Shown here piece by piece: positions 4,924 through 5,294 of a DNA stretch of 5,294 nt. The notes beneath the pieces are model-generated. The model did not search any database and was not told where the DNA came from. It saw only the letters and a program-made list of their open reading frames with translations. The stretch is taken from assembly GCA_023400335.1 (NCBI GenBank), contig JAEXFF010000397.1, positions 1 through 5,294 of the forward strand. The letters run 5' to 3'. How positions within the stretch are numbered: position 1 is the first letter of the stretch; each line of letters starts with the position of its first letter. A program made the position numbers and the translations under genes. Source of the stretch: Bacteroidota bacterium. GTDB lineage: Bacteria > Bacteroidota > Bacteroidia > Bacteroidales > Marinifilaceae.

Positions 4924-5294
4924 ATATCATGGACTTTTTGAGTTAATAAACGGGGATCAAATTGTTTGTGGGCAAATTGGAAGCCCCCTTCTGTCAGCGT
5001 ATTACGGAGGGCGGAATCCTCTAAAATTTTTTGTATGCCCTCGGCTATTTCTTCCGGACGGGAAGGATTTACGTAGTAGCAATAGGCACCTCCGGCTTCC
5101 GGAAGAGAAGAAACGGAAGAGGTAATAACCGGGACTTTACTCAGCAATGCTTCGGTTACCGGGAGCCCGAAACCTTCGTAAAAGGAAGGGTAAATAAAAA
5201 TCCGGGCGTTCTGATAAAAAGCCTGGAGAATACTGCTGTCGTTCAGATTATTGAGCCAGATTAAACGATTGTTCAGCTGATGGGCAGAGGCATA
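4893..5294 (-). CDS. GT4-type (group 1) glycosyltransferase, C-terminal part
   Basis: The frame enters from the right edge and ends at TAA (4893-4895), giving the last 133 residues of a GT-B glycosyltransferase; the N-terminal acceptor domain is outside the window. Seen in the visible part: SSILQAFYQNARIFIYPSFYEGFGLPVTEAL (window residues about 20-50, written here as SSILQAFYQNA and YPSFYEGFGLPVTEAL), containing the E-x7-E motif (E40 and E48) that contacts the nucleotide-sugar in GT4 enzymes, then KVPVITSSVSSLPEAGG and the typical tail NPSRPEEIAEGI with a final helix YRELVSL. An internal TTG at 5145-5147 could be mistaken for a start, but the open frame and motif upstream show it is internal. 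Donor sugar not predictable. Same strand as the glycan operon but separated from it by folA. Its stop codon lies inside the 3' end of folA. Confidence 0.92.
   Translation of the reverse strand, partial: YASAHQLNNRLIWLNNLNDSSILQAFYQNARIFIYPSFYEGFGLPVTEALLSKVPVITSSVSSLPEAGGAYCYYVNPSRPEEIAEGIQKILEDSALRNTLTEGGFQFAHKQFDPRLLTQKVHDIYRELVSLRS

Noticed and set aside
4893..5147. Short 84-residue minus-strand gene starting at a TTG
   Set aside because: The frame is open through the right edge and the upstream codons encode the GT4 E-x7-E motif, so it is the internal part of a larger gene.
4868..5264. Plus-strand open frames after folA (85 and 77 residues)
   Set aside because: Both are antisense shadows of the GT4 gene, overlap each other and resemble no known protein.

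Overview
The window looks like a piece of a Bacteroidales chromosome (gut Bacteroides, Parabacteroides or Odoribacter-type; I cannot fix the genus). The reasons are the DUF4254 protein next to a family 9 glycosyltransferase, TAnnTTTG-type -7 promoter elements, and the lack of Shine-Dalgarno sequences in front of the starts. It carries a surface-glycan cluster on the minus strand, interrupted by one plus-strand housekeeping gene. There are no RNA genes, insertion sequences, CRISPR arrays or phage genes.

Reading the minus strand in its direction of transcription (right to left): the C-terminal 133 residues of a GT4-type glycosyltransferase (4893-5294, cut by the right edge); then, on the opposite strand, folA encoding dihydrofolate reductase (4423-4923). 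Next comes a 198-bp divergent promoter region (4225-4422). It is followed by five genes in a row: a DUF4254 protein (3619-4224), a GT9 heptosyltransferase-like enzyme (2464-3519), a small WaaP/Kdo-kinase-like protein (1737-2486), UDP-galactopyranose mutase glf (608-1726), and the first 176 residues of a WbbI-like galactofuranosyltransferase (1-530, cut by the left edge). Gaps between these five are -23, 10, 77 and 99 bp with no clear terminator, so they probably form one operon.

Together they suggest synthesis of a galactofuranose-containing glycan, most likely a lipopolysaccharide/lipooligosaccharide core. Glf makes UDP-galactofuranose, the WbbI-like enzyme transfers it, GT9 and GT4 enzymes add other sugars, and the kinase may phosphorylate a core sugar. 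The role of the DUF4254 protein is unknown; its fixed place beside GT9 is the main open question here. folA seems an unrelated passenger with its own promoter; its 3' end overlaps the 3' end of the GT4 gene by 31 bp on opposite strands.

The most distinctive sequence-level observation is a set of four A8 tracts (coding-strand sense) in the DUF4254 and GT9 genes. One lies exactly at the GT9/kinase overlap, where loss of a single A would fuse the two proteins in frame. No clearly new defence, mobile or regulatory system is visible.
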